Source: Quercus robur
Lineage: Eukaryota > Streptophyta > Magnoliopsida > Fagales > Fagaceae
Assembly (NCBI RefSeq): GCF_932294415.1
Contig: NC_065537.1
Coordinates: forward strand, 63,130,290-63,194,289
Length of the DNA: 64,000 nt
Reading direction: 5' to 3'
The notes below the pieces were generated by a model, which saw only the letters and a program-made list of their open reading frames with translations, did not search any database and had not been told where the DNA came from. The first letter of the stretch is position 1. Every line of letters starts with the position of its first letter. The translations under genes were made by a program, and so were the position numbers. This document shows, piece by piece, positions 22,952 to 34,839 of this stretch.

Positions 22952-23683
22952 CATTCTAACTTAATCATGGGAGAGTGTTTGGCAAACACCACACCGGTGT
23001 ATCACTTTTTTTCTATTTCAAATCTGTTGTAGGTTCGTCCTTGGACGAATCCATTACCATCGTCTATCCACATTGACAAAAATATCAACGGTTGTTTTTC
23101 TGCATTATCAATAGCTATCTCAATATTAAGAGTTAATTCTAAAATAAAGAGGATTTAAGTTTTGGCTAATGTGTAGGATATGCTCCCTTATCCACAAACC
23201 TTTTATCCCTGCAAACGTGTTAAACCTACAATAGAAAGAGAATGAAAGAAACAAAACACATATCCACAAACCATTTATACCCTGCTAACGTGTTACACCT
23301 GCAATAGAAAGAAAATGAAAGAAATAAATCAGAGAAAAGCAACAATGGACAGCATGATGTGCATGTCATGCATATTTATATACTTTTAAATAATCTGACA
23401 CAGCCTAATTAAAGGTAATAATATCTAACAAATAAAGTTGTTGATTTGGCTTTTTAAAAGAAAAAAAAAAGGGTTGTAGATTTGTTCTTCTTTTCTTTAA
23501 CTTATTTATTTATTTATTTATAAACCCTGTCAGTTTAGCTTCTAGTGCGATACGCTGAAATATTGGATCAAAGTCAAAACCATAAAAATTAAAAAGGAAA
23601 TAGCCAAACTTCATATGGCACTGAATTAAGATATGACAGTATCATATTTCACTTACATATTGTCATCTACCATACTATAAGTC
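22952..23683 (+). other. Upstream region of P450-B
   Basis: Non-coding. A 72-bp direct repeat (starting 23189 and 23261; TATCCACAAACC... GAATGAAAGAAA) lies about 450 bases upstream of the start codon. Otherwise AT-rich. Confidence 0.6.
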
Positions 23684-23697
23684 TATAAGTACACCTA
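23684..23697 (+). promoter_or_regulatory. Conserved TATA-type box of P450-B
   Basis: TATAAGTACACCTA occurs 16 bases before the first ATG. The same 14 bases occur at the corresponding place before P450-C, P450-D and both orphan promoter copies, which argues for a core promoter of this gene family. Confidence 0.65.
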
Positions 23698-24325
23698 CTG
23701 TTCCTCGCACCAATGGATACAAAACCCTATGCCCTAACATATGGCTTCCTTTACATATTTTCACCGTTCCCATTGCTTCAAACTCTCCCCTTTTCTCTCT
23801 TTACGTCCCTCTTCTTCTTGTCCATCCTAGTTTTTTATTGGAAGAGGTCCATAGCCAAAGGCCAAAGCCATAAGTTGCCACCAGGGCCATGGAAACTGCC
23901 TTTTATAGGGAATTTGCACCTACTGGTTTTCTCTCTACCACATCGATCTTTGAGACTTTGCAATGAAATATGGACCTATTATGCAACTTCAGCTAGGTGA
24001 GGTCTTGGCTATAACCATTTCATCACCAAAAGTAGCCGAAGAGGTGCTGAAGACACATGATGCTGTCTTTGCAAATCGACCAACTGTTCTTGCAATTGAA
24101 GTTATGTGCTATGATAATTCAAGCTTGATCTTTTCTCCCTATGGTGATTATTGGAGACAAAAGTGAAAATTTGTGTCACGGAACTCCTAAGTTCCAAGCA
24201 TGTCCAGTCATTTAGAACAATAAGAGAAGAAGAGGAGTGGAATCTTATTGAATTCATTTCATCATCGGAGGCTAAGGGACTTGCAATCAATTTCAGCCAG
24301 AAAAATCATCTCCTTGACATAGTGG

Positions 24326-24519
24326 TGTTTGGTATTGACTTAAAAAGCTAACTTTTGTTATTATTGAGCTTATTTTTCTTACTATTCATGGGTTCCATTA
24401 CACTTTTTTATACTATTCATGGGTCTTACTGTACTATTTTAACTACTTTTTAACTTTATCTACTATACTTTCAATAAAAAAATTTAGGTTTCAACTAAAT
24501 AAATTATTTCTAAATAGAC
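24326..24519. mobile_element. MITE in P450-B exon 1, hAT-like
   Basis: About 194 bases separate two halves of exon 1 (the segment matching SSLTYGITARAAIG of P450-D). The insert begins TGTTTGGTATTGAC and ends AAATAGAC, flanked by ATAGTG/ATAGTA. It contains the CTATTCATGGG(T/C) and TTTCAATAAAAAAATTTAGGTTT words common in plant hAT-type MITEs. Confidence 0.7.
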
Positions 24520-24719
24520 TATAGTATAACTGTCAGGGCAGTCATTGGAAAGAAGTACAAATATGAAAAAGATCTCATATCATTGATCAAGGAAATAATT
24601 ATTCTAGGTGGAGGCTTTGACATGCCTAATTTGTTTCCTTCACTGAAGTTCCAATTGGCTTCCTTATAGGAATCAAGCCCGCATTGTTGAAAATGCATAG
24701 AAAAATGGACAAAAATCTC

Positions 24720-25773
24720 TAAAAGTTCACTTGGTGTGTAAAACATTAGTGAATGTTTAGACCCCTCATTTTCTAAATTACCAACACAAGCTTATACTCA
24801 AACAATATATGTATGAAATGATAAGTACAAACTATACCCAAACAACCAAACTACTCTAAGCCATAATGCAATCATAACACAGCAGTAATTAAAAGCAAAG
24901 AGTAAGAGTTAGAGAGACGCAAATACAAGATAACACCAGCACATGTTATCGAAGAGGAAACCGAAGAACTTGGCCAAAAACCTCTCCACTGCCCTCCAAT
25001 AGGTAAATTGATCCATTAGAAAATCAGTTTGGATACATGAATAGTAATAGACCCTCCAAGCTTCTTGTTCCAACAAGGTTAAGCCTAACCGTATTTTCTC
25101 TAGCTTTCCGAATCCCGCAATAAGCCCATTGCATCAACCAAATGAATTAGTCCTCTCTGAACTACTTCCCAAGCACCAAATAACATTCACACTGATATGA
25201 GTATGGTGAGATAAGGATTTGGCTAAAGATCCTCTCAAGGGTATGGCAATGGAGAGGGTGAAAGTAGAGGAATTTGGAGAACCAAAAATATAAGATTGTG
25301 AATGAATCAATCTTATTGTTCTCTAGGGTTTATCTCTCAAAATTTTCTCTGGAAACTCTCTACATTTTGTGGATATAAGGGTATTTATAATAGGGTATTA
25401 GAAGGAATGTGAAAAGTTATTTTTTTGCAAAACAAGGGGCTTTGGTGAGTGATTCATGTCTGGGATGAGTTGCAAGTTCTAGTCTCCAAATAACAGAATG
25501 ACTAGACTGTACTTTTTGTCCTGTAGTGATCCAGCTATCTTGACCCTTCAACTTTTTGCATGCTTCACACGTGTGACACTTCTGGTAAGTCACCACTCGC
25601 GAGATCCTATTGCGAGATGCTCTTTGATTGCACACACTAATCAAATCTTCACACTCTCTCACACACAACCCTTACATAATTCTCATATAAATACAGAATT
25701 TCTAATTGCTGAATTACAAATAAATTTAGCACAGAATAAAGCCAATACATTATTAAATAAATTCATTCTTACA
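24720..25773 (-). mobile_element. Solo LTR of family A in P450-B exon 1 (1054 bp)
   Basis: It aligns with the LTR at 6905-8012 in the same orientation. Its first base pair is TA in place of TG, and its end is TTACA. Flanks ATCTC (24715-24719) and TTCTC (25774-25778) are a decayed 5-bp duplication. The coding frame is continuous across the two flanks once the LTR is ignored. Confidence 0.9.
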
Positions 25774-25928
25774 TTCTCAAAAAGAAAAGAAGAAACGAAG
25801 TGTCATTTCAGCCAAAAAAATATGAAGAAAGTGATAATGATGATATGATTAATGTGCTTTTGAAACTTCAGCAAACAGGCGAGCTTGAATTCAACGTCCC
25901 AAGCAACCACATCAAAGCTGTCACCTTG

Positions 25929-26301
25929 GTAGTTATTTATTTATTTATTTTTTGTGCTTCTCCTTTTATTTTTTCTTCTTCTCTATTAGTAAATGAGCAG
26001 TTTTTTACAAATAGTTTTACAAGGATTCTTTTACTCCATAAAGTGGTGAACGATTCTTTTACAAGGATTCTTTTACAAATAGACTTTGTAGTTAATAAGC
26101 CAAATAGATTGTGTAGTGCACAAAATTTTTTCTTTTGACATAAATTTCATTTACTCGTAACAATAATCAACATCCAATTCACAAAATTAGGAATTTGGAA
26201 GAAAAATCACCTATACACGCACAAATTATAAAGCTACCCTATTTTGCTTAGTATTAAATTCTCATCTCACAATGTGATTGTAAGTCAACGTCATTTTTCA
26301 A
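25929..26301 (+). other. Intron of P450-B
   Basis: It lies at the single conserved CYP71 intron position, after the codons for AVTL, with donor GTAGTT. The sequence is AT-rich. The acceptor appears mutated (CAAGAGG where an AG would be expected one base earlier). Confidence 0.65.
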
Positions 26302-26927
26302 GAGGTCTTTGTTGCAGGAAGTGAGACTTCAGCAACCACAAACGAATGGGCAATGTCAGAATTAATGAAAAACCCAAGAGTAATGGAGAGGCACAAGCAG
26401 AAGTGCGTCACGTCCTTGAAGGGCAGAGAAATTTTGATGAGGCAAACATTCTAAAGCTAAATTACTTGAAATTAGTAGTAAAAGAAACTTTGCGATTACA
26501 CCCTCCTAGTGCCTTGATCCCAAGAGAATCAAGAGAAAAATGTGAAATTTATGGGTATGAGATACCTAACAACACCCAAGTAATCATTAATGCATGGACC
26601 ATAGGGAGAGATACTGAATATTGGATTGATGCTAGCTGCTTTCACCCCGAGAAGTTTCAAGATTCTTCTATTCATTTTAAAGGGTCCAGTTTTGAATTCA
26701 TTCCATTTGGAGGTAGTAGGAGGATATGTCCAAGCATATCATTTGCTCTTGCTAGTATTGAACTTGTTCTTTCTCAATTGTTGTATCACTTTAATTGGAA
26801 GCTCGCTAATGTGATTAAGCCAGAAGAACTAAACATGTTTGAGACTTTTGGATTATCCTGTAGGAGAAAAAATGATTCGTATCTAATTGCCACTCCTTTG
26901 AAACATCTTCTTCACGAAAGACACTAA

Positions 26928-27540
26928 ATGATATCAGTTTGCCAAAGTTGCTATTATGTTTGCTGTGTAAGAGTTTTTTTAAGAAGTATTGATTTTTAAG
27001 TTGTTTATATATTTTAGGGAGTGTTGGTATCTAGTGTGTCCGATTTAAATAATGTACCTGTTGAATCATGAATGAAATAATTATGGGGAAGTGCGAAGTT
27101 TATTCAAGTTTAATTCTTTTTCAAGTTTTGATTTGCCCCAATCAAAAAATCGATACACGAGTGCAAACAACTAAGAAAGTGGCCCTTAGATTCAAAAGAA
27201 CATGTGAATACAATTATCAATGCTATATATTTAAGCACTATACACACATATTTACGTATATATTCAAACAGAAATCCAAAAACCCTATAAACCCTAAATC
27301 TTGCAGTGTGCTATTTTTATAAATATCTCAATCAAACCCTATGAACACACGACTTGACCAATTTGAAACATACAAAAGGCACAAATTAAAACAACGGGAA
27401 ACCACAAAATAGTTTTAAAAAAATCATTTGAAAGTTTCTCCTCTCCAAAATCTAAATTCCTTTCCGTTCTTTTGCCAAAACTCTATTCAGAGGAAAAAAA
27501 TATTTATAGTGGTCCCTTTTCTTATTTAACACTTAGAAAT
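26928..27540. other. Intergenic, 3' of P450-B
   Basis: AT-rich, with no gene or repeat defined. A short open frame at 27068-27322 has no recognisable motif. Confidence 0.45.
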
Positions 27541-28480
27541 CCCTTTTCTTATTTAATGTGGTCCCAATTATATCATACATGGATATCATAAAATTAAAAC
27601 AGACTATGAAATAACATTTGGCAAAATTCGTAAAAAGAAGGCTTTGAAAAATTTTAGGATATTAAATTTCGTAATTTCAGGGGCTATACTGTATGAACAT
27701 GCTTGAAAAGTCATATCTTATCATTATATTTTACTTCCAAAAGAAGTCAAATTAACACTCATTTCAAAGCTTTGGAAGTCCAACTTTTCAAACGAAAATA
27801 GTTTTCTTTCAAAATTCTTTACATTCTTTATTCTTTTTTTTTTTTTTAATTTTTTTAATTTTTAGAAAGAGAGAGTATCAACCTATGGTGTTCGCTCCTA
27901 GTGATAATTTTTTATCATCAGATCAAGTCCCTTTTCTTATTTAATGTGGTCCCAATTATATCATACATAGATGGGTCATGTTAACAAGTGCCGTAGGGCA
28001 TTGGTTAACAATTCAATTAAATAAAGTTTTTATGGGGAAAAAAAACAATTAATATTTTGACAGTTTTTTTTCATTTTCCATAAAAGTGATGTCAAAACTT
28101 TCTTAAAATGGATTCTTAACTAATGTCCCAACGGCACTTGTTAACATTCCTAATCATAAAATTAAAAGAGACTATAAAATAACATTTGCCAAAATTTGTA
28201 AAAGGAAGACTTTGAAAAATTTTAGGATATTAAATTCCGTAATTTCAGGGGCTATACTATATGAACATGCTTGAAAAGTCATATCTTATCATTATATTTT
28301 ATTTCCAAAAGAAGTCAAATTAATACTCATTTCAAAGCTTTGGAAGTCCAAATTTTCAAACGAAAATAATTTTCTTTCAAAATTCTTTACATTTTTTTTT
28401 TTTGAGAGAGAGTATCAATCTATGACGTTCGCTCCTGGTAATACATTTTTATCATCAGATCAATGCACCAATCGGTTTTT
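27541..28480. repeat. Direct tandem duplication of about 388 bp, second copy split by a MITE
   Basis: Copy 1 (27541-27928) and copy 2 (27929-28480) share CCCTTTTCTTATTTAATGTG, GGGGCTATACT and AGTCATATCTTATCATTATA in order. Copy 2 carries an extra 178 bases at 27973-28150. Both contain the GAGAGTATCAA...GTTCGCTCCT motif. Confidence 0.88.
27973..28150. mobile_element. MITE with terminal inverted repeats of about 33 bp
   Basis: The left end holds ATGTTAACAAGTGCCGTAGG and the right end its near-perfect inverse, CCAACGGCACTTGTTAACAT. The insert is absent from copy 1 of the surrounding duplication, which gives an empty-site control. It has no coding capacity. The TSD is unclear. Confidence 0.85.
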
Positions 28481-29396
28481 GGTATAAGTGGGAATTAAAC
28501 CCCGAATCTCTTATTTAACTATTAGAGACTTTACTAGTTGACCTAACTAAAACTCAAATTCTCTGAATTCTTTATATGTTCAAAAGGTTGAGGAAATGCC
28601 ATTTTCAATACCACCCTTTTGGGGGAGGGGGGTTGCTGTTATGATAGCCTACAAAATTACAAAATATAAATGGAAAGGTATTTGGAGAGGAGGAACTTTT
28701 CAACGGAAAATTCAATTTTTATTTATTTAGAGTTTTTTTTTTTTTTTTTGGGAAATCCTGTTCACCCAGAAATATATAACCATTTTTGTGATTTCCCTTT
28801 AGTTTGTTGATGAAAATATTGAAGCTGTGATGTTTTCTTTTCATTCATTAATGTATTTTCGTGTTGTGACTATACGACGGGATTGTTAAAGTAACTCATA
28901 TTCCAATTTTGTTCGTGATTGATAATCTCTTACTATGGAGTTCCATGTCTTACATAATTTAGTTTAGAGGTAAAAATAGGTTAATAAATCGAATTCAGCA
29001 TAGAATTTGTTAACTGTTTGCAACTGGGGTCTAAATCACCCGTTCACAATCACATATTTTTCACCTTTAATTTAAATAACACAAATCAAAATACAACTAA
29101 CTTTATTACTCTCTCCTGGAAATACCCACACATAATATATTTGAATCCTTATTATTCGAGGAAAAGAAGTATAATGAGTGACAAACAGCTTCAAATCATT
29201 CCTTCTCCTGGCCTACTTGATAACACAAAGGACTTAGACATGTCAAGTTCCTATAGTTTCAACTTTAATCTAATTCACCCTATCACAATCATATATTTTC
29301 ACCTTTTATTTAAATAACCCAAACCAAACTACAACCAAACACCTTATCACTATATCTTGAAACTACCCACACGTAATATATTTGCATCCCTATTAT
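28481..29396. other. 3' flank of P450-C, duplicated near P450-D
   Basis: 28725-28985 matches 55450-55700, and 28976-29396 matches 58612-59028, almost base for base (for example TTTGTTGATGAAAATATTGA and GAATTCAGCATAGAATTTG). The two halves are adjacent here but 2.9 kb apart at P450-D, where a CACTA element and other DNA lie between them. No gene is present. Confidence 0.8.
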
Positions 29397-31252
29397 TCAA
29401 TGTTTTTCATGAAGAAGAGGAGACCAGGGAGTGGCAATTAGCTTCAAATCATTCTTTCTCCTGCATGATAATCCAAAAGATTCAGACATGTTAATTTCTT
29501 CTGGTTTGATCTCATTAGGGAGTTTCCAATTGAAGTGATATACCAATTGAGAAAGAACAAGTTCAACGGTTGCAAGAGCAAAAGATATGCCAGGACATAT
29601 CCTCCTACCACCTCCAAATGGAATGAATTCAAAGTTTGCCCCTCTAAAATCAATATGAGAACCTTGGAATCTCTCTGGGTGAAAGCAATCAGCATCACTC
29701 CAATGTTCAGTATCTCTCCCTATAGCCCATGCATTAATGTATACTTTTGTATTGTTTGGTATCTCATAGCCATTGATTTCACATTTTTCTCTTGATTCTC
29801 TTGGGATCAAGGCAGCAGGAGGATGCAATCGTAAAGTTTCTTTCACAACTAGTTTCAAGTAATCTAGTTTTTGAATGTCAACCTCATCAATATTCTTCCG
29901 CCCTTTAAGGACTTGTCGCACTTCAGCTTGTGTCTTCTCCATTACTTTTGGATTTCTCAATAATTCTGACATTGTCCATTCTATCATGGTTGATGAAGTC
30001 TCACTTGCTCCAGAGAAGATGTCCTAAAAAAGAATGTTGAATTACAATCACAATGTGATATGAATGTTTAATATTAAGCAAAATAGGGTAAATTGATAAT
30101 TTGGAAAAAAGAAATTAAGGAAAATCATTTTTTAGTCTCTTATTACGTTTTTCATCCAAATTCATAATCCATGACCTAGAAGTTGATTTTTGTTAAGAGG
30201 GAAAGAAAAGCATAAAAGAAAAATGAAAATGCAACAAAAGAAATGTAGGTAAAAAATTGATGGATCTTATTGAGTGGTTTTTGGACTACAACGTTCTTGC
30301 CCGTACTTTACCACAACTCTGACCTGACAAATTGTAAGTGGTTATTTATTACTTTCACATGGATGCACAATTTAGTTTTCAGTTTTCACTACTCGAAGTT
30401 TGCAAGATCACAATGTTATTAGAAAATGTGGTGAAAATAGTTGCGGTCCGAAATTTTCTCAATCTTATTTGCTTACCAGGGTGACAGCTTTGATACGGTT
30501 GCTTGTGAGATTAAATTCAAGCTCCCCCGATTCCTGAAGTTTTAGAAGCACATCAACTATATCATCATGATCACTTGCATGTCTGTTGGCTGAAGTCCTT
30601 TTCTTCTTATGATCGTTGACTATATCATCGAGAATCTTGTCAAGTTTTCTGTGCATTTTCTCCAAGGCGGGCTTCTTTCCAGTAAGGAAGCTAAGGAACT
30701 TTAGTGAAGGAAACAAATCAGGCACTTCAAAGCCTCCACTGAGAATAAATGTTTCCTTGATTAGTGATATGAGTTCCTCTTAATATTTGCACTTCTTCCC
30801 AATGGCTGCCCTGGCAGTGATACCATATGTCAAGGAGGAGATTTTCTCTGTGAAATTGATTTGAAGTCCCTCAGACGAAGAAATGCCTACAATAAGATTC
30901 CACACCTCTTCTTCTCTTATTGATCTAAATGATTGGATTCGCTTCACGCTCAGGAACTGCATGACACAAAGCTTTCGCATTTGTCTACAATAATCATCAT
31001 AAGGAGCAAAGACCATACCTGAATTATCATAAGACATAACTTCAATGGCAAGAAGTACTGGCCTATTTGCGAAAGCAGTATCGTGTGTCTTTAACACCTC
31101 TTTCATATTCAACAAAATACTACATATAAAATAAGTGTTTCTTAAACATTTCAACACATTTATCAAAATGGAACTCGGCACTATTTCAGAGGAGATCCAA
31201 AAATATATATATTTAAGGGAAAATCTTAATTTTTCAAATTACATATGTATAC

Positions 31253-31287
<35 letters not shown>

Positions 31288-31766
31288 GGGGGGTCTATTA
31301 GGACCAAAATTTAAAATTTCAACATATATATATATATACACACTAGCTTTTTTTTTCTTTTTTTTTTGGGGTGGGGGGGGGGGGGGGGGGGCGGGGCAAT
31401 GGCCCCCCCTGCCCCACTGTAGTTCCGCCCCTGCCTCTTTGGCCACTTTTGGTGATGAAATGATTATAGCCGAGACCTCACCCAACTGAAGTTGCATGAT
31501 GGGTCAATATTTTTTGGCTAAATCTCTCAAGCATCGATGTGGTTGAAAGAAAATCAGTTGGTGCAAATTCCCTATAAGAGGCAGTTTCCATGGCCCAGGC
31601 AACAACTTATGGCTTTGGCCTTTGGCTAAACTTCTTCCAATAAATTATCAGGATAAAAAAGAAGAGGAAGCACGTAAAGAGAGAAAAGGGGGGGATCTTG
31701 GAGCATTTTGGAACACTAATAATGAAGCCCTATCTTAGGCCCTGGGATTTGTATTCATAGTTGCAA
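29397..31766 (-). pseudogene. P450-C: CYP71D-like pseudogene, intact exon 2 and broken exon 1
   Basis: Exon 2 (30023 to 29397) follows an acceptor TTTTTTAG and is fully open: GASETSSTMIEW, KETLRLHPP, FHPERF, FIPFGGGRRICPG, ending LLHEKH. Over its last 196 residues it differs from P450-D at only seven. Exon 1 ends at 30477 with donor GTAAGC. It carries a nonsense codon near 30781 (GAA to TAA after KKCKY), a 330-bp insert at 31104-31433, a second nonsense codon at 31504-31506 (in the segment KKYGPIMQ), a two-base loss near 31625 before the P450 proline hinge, and Y-C-R-Q where YWRQ is expected. The N-terminal coding remnant reaches about 31740. The intron (30024-30476) is 453 bp and similar to that of P450-D. 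The pair is a recent duplicate of which this copy has died. Confidence 0.93.
31104..31433. mobile_element. 330-bp insert in P450-C exon 1, hAT-like
   Basis: The coding sequence KVAKEVLKTH is split; CCTCTTT is duplicated at both borders (31097-31103 and 31434-31440). The right terminus reads CGCCCCTG, the inverse of the CAGGGGCG start common in hAT elements. The insert contains a T run, an AT repeat and a G run, and encodes nothing. Confidence 0.75.
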
Positions 31767-31773
31767 TGAACAC

Positions 31774-31787
31774 TAGGTGTACTTATA
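31774..31787 (-). promoter_or_regulatory. Conserved TATA-type box of P450-C
   Basis: The minus strand reads TATAAGTACACCTA, identical to the boxes of P450-B and P450-D. A T-rich tract (31791-31828) lies directly upstream. Confidence 0.65.
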
Positions 31788-31789
31788 GA

Positions 31790-31833
<44 letters not shown>

Positions 31834-31978
31834 TATTTATTTTTAATTTTTAATTATTTAAATGATTGCGTACTTCATAGGGTTTTTATCTCTTATCTCG
31901 CTTCCGCCTAGGGGTGTGCATGGGTCGGGTTGAACCCATGGGTTTGAATTTTTTTTTTATTATTATTAAATTGAGTAG

Positions 31979-32009
<31 letters not shown>

Positions 32010-34040
32010 TTAATATATTAAAAAAACCTAAAGATTAGTATCAATGTAACTCTTTAAAGGCAAACAACACTAATGACTAAATAATAATAGTAATTTATTA
32101 GGATTTGTGTGAACTAATTGGCTTTTATATAGGATAGAAAGAACTGACTATTTAAAAAAATTTATTAATTATATAATATTATATATATATTAAATTAGTA
32201 TTAGTAAGAGGAACTGAGGAAATGCTACTATACAACTGTTTTTTTTTTTAATTATTAAATATATATATAGATATAAGTGCCCTACAATTTAGGTGGGTCG
32301 GGTTGGGTTTGGCAGGTTTGTAATTTTATAACCCAAACCCAACCCAACCCGCCATAAAATTTTTTTTGTAACCCAACCCAACCCACCAAGCCTAAAAAAC
32401 CGACCCAACTTGGCAGGTTGGGTTGGGTTGGGTCGGGTTTGGCAGGTCGGTAGGTTTTTTGCACACCCCTACAGTTTCGCCTTTATTTTCTATTTCATTT
32501 AATTTATTTAATAGTATTTTTTTGGTAAAATCCTGATCTAAATTTTGATAACGTCTCTTCCTATATGTACTATTTTTACATATATATATATATATATTAT
32601 TTTTTTTTTTTCATTTTTGAGAAACATTTTTACATATACTTTGTAATGCTGTTTTCATTAAAATATGTATATATAGTTACATTGTTTTCCACTATATTTA
32701 AAATACACGGTGGAATTTCTTCCACCCAACACAGCACATCATGTGGTCTAATGGTGGGTCTGCTGTCCAATTATTTTTGCTGCTTTGTTAACACTACTTG
32801 ACACCACGTACTGCACAATTCTTGCACAATTCTTGCACTACTCTGATCTGCTGTGTGAAACTAGTTTGCACAATTCTTGCACTACTCTGCTCTGCTGTGT
32901 GAAACTAGTACCGCTGTATTTAGAAAATATGCACAACACATAAAATTAAACCGCTACATATTTTAGACAACATGCACCGCACATAGAATTAATCCACGTG
33001 AAAACTTGCAGCATTCTTCTCTTTCCAAATCGTCTTACACGTTTTTCAAGTTATGATTTCTCCAAACTCGGCTGTTTCGATGAAGTTTTGTTTTGTTTTC
33101 TCCAAGGACGGATTCAGGATTTCGAGTTAGAGAGGCTAGAATATATGTAGAAAAAAAAAATAATCATAAGATTTCAATTAAACATTTATTTAGTATTGGC
33201 GGACTATCACCAAAGATAAATACATACAATTATTGTTTCATAATACATAATATTGCAATCATCTACTAATGAAGATAAAGACAAAAAACACTATTATTTT
33301 TTACTACATTAGAGTATTTGTATCAGTTTATATAAAAATTTATGTTTATTTTAACATAATAACCTACTTTTTTATTTTATATATTCACTTTTCAAAATGC
33401 CTTATATCAAATTATTTATTTTACATTATATTTCATCAAAATACCATTTCACGTCCAAATGATATGAAGAGACGGTGAAAGAGTAGCTCAAACTGTACTA
33501 TGTGCATGATTTTCTTGATGTCAATAACAGACCAACGTTCATGGTGGTGACATCCAAGCATTTTCCTCCAGTAAAACTAAACCAGAAGTAGCATTCTTTT
33601 AATCTATAATCCTTTTTGTCTTTGTAAGGAAACAATTGTGTAATTTAATTAGAATCTTGAAATTTTGAACCTAGTCCCTTGATATCCTACAATTCAATTA
33701 TTCGTTATGGAGCATAACATTTTAAGGTGGTCGATCAGGTGAGGTACACTTTCTAAGAATACAAACGAAAGCAAGTAATTTTCCTATACAATTTTTTGTT
33801 TTTACCACCCAAAAATAAAAATTTGAACCCCTTAAAAGAAACCCAACAACAAACCCATTCAACACTAATCTTTATCTTGGCATTTCTAAACAAGAAAAAA
33901 AAAATAAAAAATAAAAAAAGCCAAAACAAACTAATGGAAAATAAAAGTTGCAAGTTCAACAACAAAAATTAGTAATTTTGTTGACCTTAAATATCAGAAA
34001 AAGGTAATTAAGTAAGCAATAAAGTGTAAACACTAAAAGA
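31788..34040 (-). repeat. P450-C upstream region, copy 1 of a four-copy family
   Basis: It matches the upstream regions at 35498-37700, 40198-42410 and 61099-61960: shared blocks include CATTTAATTTATTTAATAG, TTTCCACTATATTTAAAATA, GGAATTTCTTCCACCCAACA, TCTGCTCTGCTGTGTGAAACTAG and ACTCGGCTGTTTCGATGAAG. This copy is interrupted by a MITE (31909-32471), and at 33705-33775 it lacks about 600 bases present in the orphan copies. A 33-bp unit containing TTCTTGCACTACTCTG is repeated near 32820-32910. No gene is present. Confidence 0.88.
31909..32471. mobile_element. hAT-like MITE in the P450-C promoter, with GGGTT-rich hairpin
   Basis: The termini TAGGGGTGTGCA (31909-31920) and TGCACACCCCTA (32460-32471) are perfect inverted repeats. 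The flanks CTTCCGCC and GTTTCGCC (32474-32481) look like a decayed 8-bp duplication. Near the right end, GGTTGGGTTGGG-type and complementary CCCAACCCAACCC runs can form a hairpin (32290-32450). The other three promoter copies lack the insert. Confidence 0.85.
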
Positions 34041-34500
34041 AAATTAAATGTGAGGTAGTGGAAGTGGGATAATAGGAGCAAAGAAAACTTAATTATTTTT
34101 TTTTTTAGTGATTGTATTGTTGTGTTGAATTCTTAATATTAAGAAGGTTTTTTTTTTTTCTTCCTTCATATGGGATTCGATTATGGATGGGTTTTGATTG
34201 GGGTAGTGGCTAGTTTTGATTTTGAGTGAAGAGAGAGAGAGACATTGAGGAAGAAAGAGAAATTGTAATGGATGAAGACTAAAAAGAGATAGATGGTGAG
34301 GGAGAGAGAGAGAAAGAGAGAGTGAAATATATATAATAATAAAAAACTAATCACTAACCCATGCGATACATGAGAAAACTATTGAGTATGAATTATTATT
34401 TAATATAAATGTTTTGCAAATATAACTTTCGTAACTTCTTTGATTACACATTAGGATTTGAATTTTGAAAATTCAATACGATCAATCAAACAAATATTTA
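34041..34500. other. Intergenic, GA-rich tract and degenerate Helitron-like end
   Basis: A purine (GA)-rich stretch spans 34228-34323. The bases 34348-34373 resemble, on the minus strand, a decayed Helitron end (GCATGGGTTAGTGATTAG). No gene. Confidence 0.4.
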
Positions 34501-34839
34501 AATAAAATTTAGTATTCCAATCCCTAATTTCCTCAATTATCCAAAAAATGTTGTAATGTTAAAATATCAATTTGTATTGTTGTATAGAAATTTTTGTGAT
34601 TTTTTTGCAATTTTAAAGAATTTTTTATATCTTTTTCTTTTGTTGCTTTGTAGTATTCAATTTTGTTCTTCTTGAGTGAAAATGTTGGTGTGAGTTGTAC
34701 GTATATTACTTTAGTTCAAGTATCTTCTTTTTATATCTGTTTACATATATTATTTGGTGTGACTTGTACATATATTACATAAATAATTGACTAAATTTCA
34801 CGCAATAGTATTTGTCCTTTGTTATGCAATAGTGTTTGT

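Larger units (their letters stand above)
23713..26927 (+). pseudogene. P450-B: CYP71D-like pseudogene with MITE and solo LTR in exon 1
   Basis: Exon 1 starts at ATG 23713 with a hydrophobic anchor, then [17 protein letters not shown] frameshift near 23956 (before the segment [15 protein letters not shown]) and a second near 24165 (after DYWRQ) follow. A MITE interrupts at about 24326-24519 and a solo LTR at 24720-25773. Coding then resumes (KLQQTGELEFNVPSNHIKAVTL) to a donor GT at 25929. Exon 2 runs from about 26302 (EVFVAGSETSATTNEW) to a TAA at 26925-26927. Its expected acceptor AG appears to read AA, and there is a third frameshift near 26390. KETLRLHPP and the PERF-like HPEKF are visible, but the haem loop reads FGGSRRICPS, with both key glycines changed to serine. 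The gene would have encoded an ER-bound monooxygenase of about 500 residues. It cannot make one now. Confidence 0.92.

Noticed and set aside
29018..29317. 99-codon open frame 3' of P450-C as a gene
   Set aside because: It lies in the P450 3' flank shared with D, where indels break it; part of it resembles a decayed copy of the P450 C-terminal end.
32282..32464. GGGTTGGG runs as an interstitial telomere repeat
   Set aside because: The plant telomere unit is TTTAGGG; these runs are GGGTT-type with complementary runs nearby, inside a MITE with defined ends.
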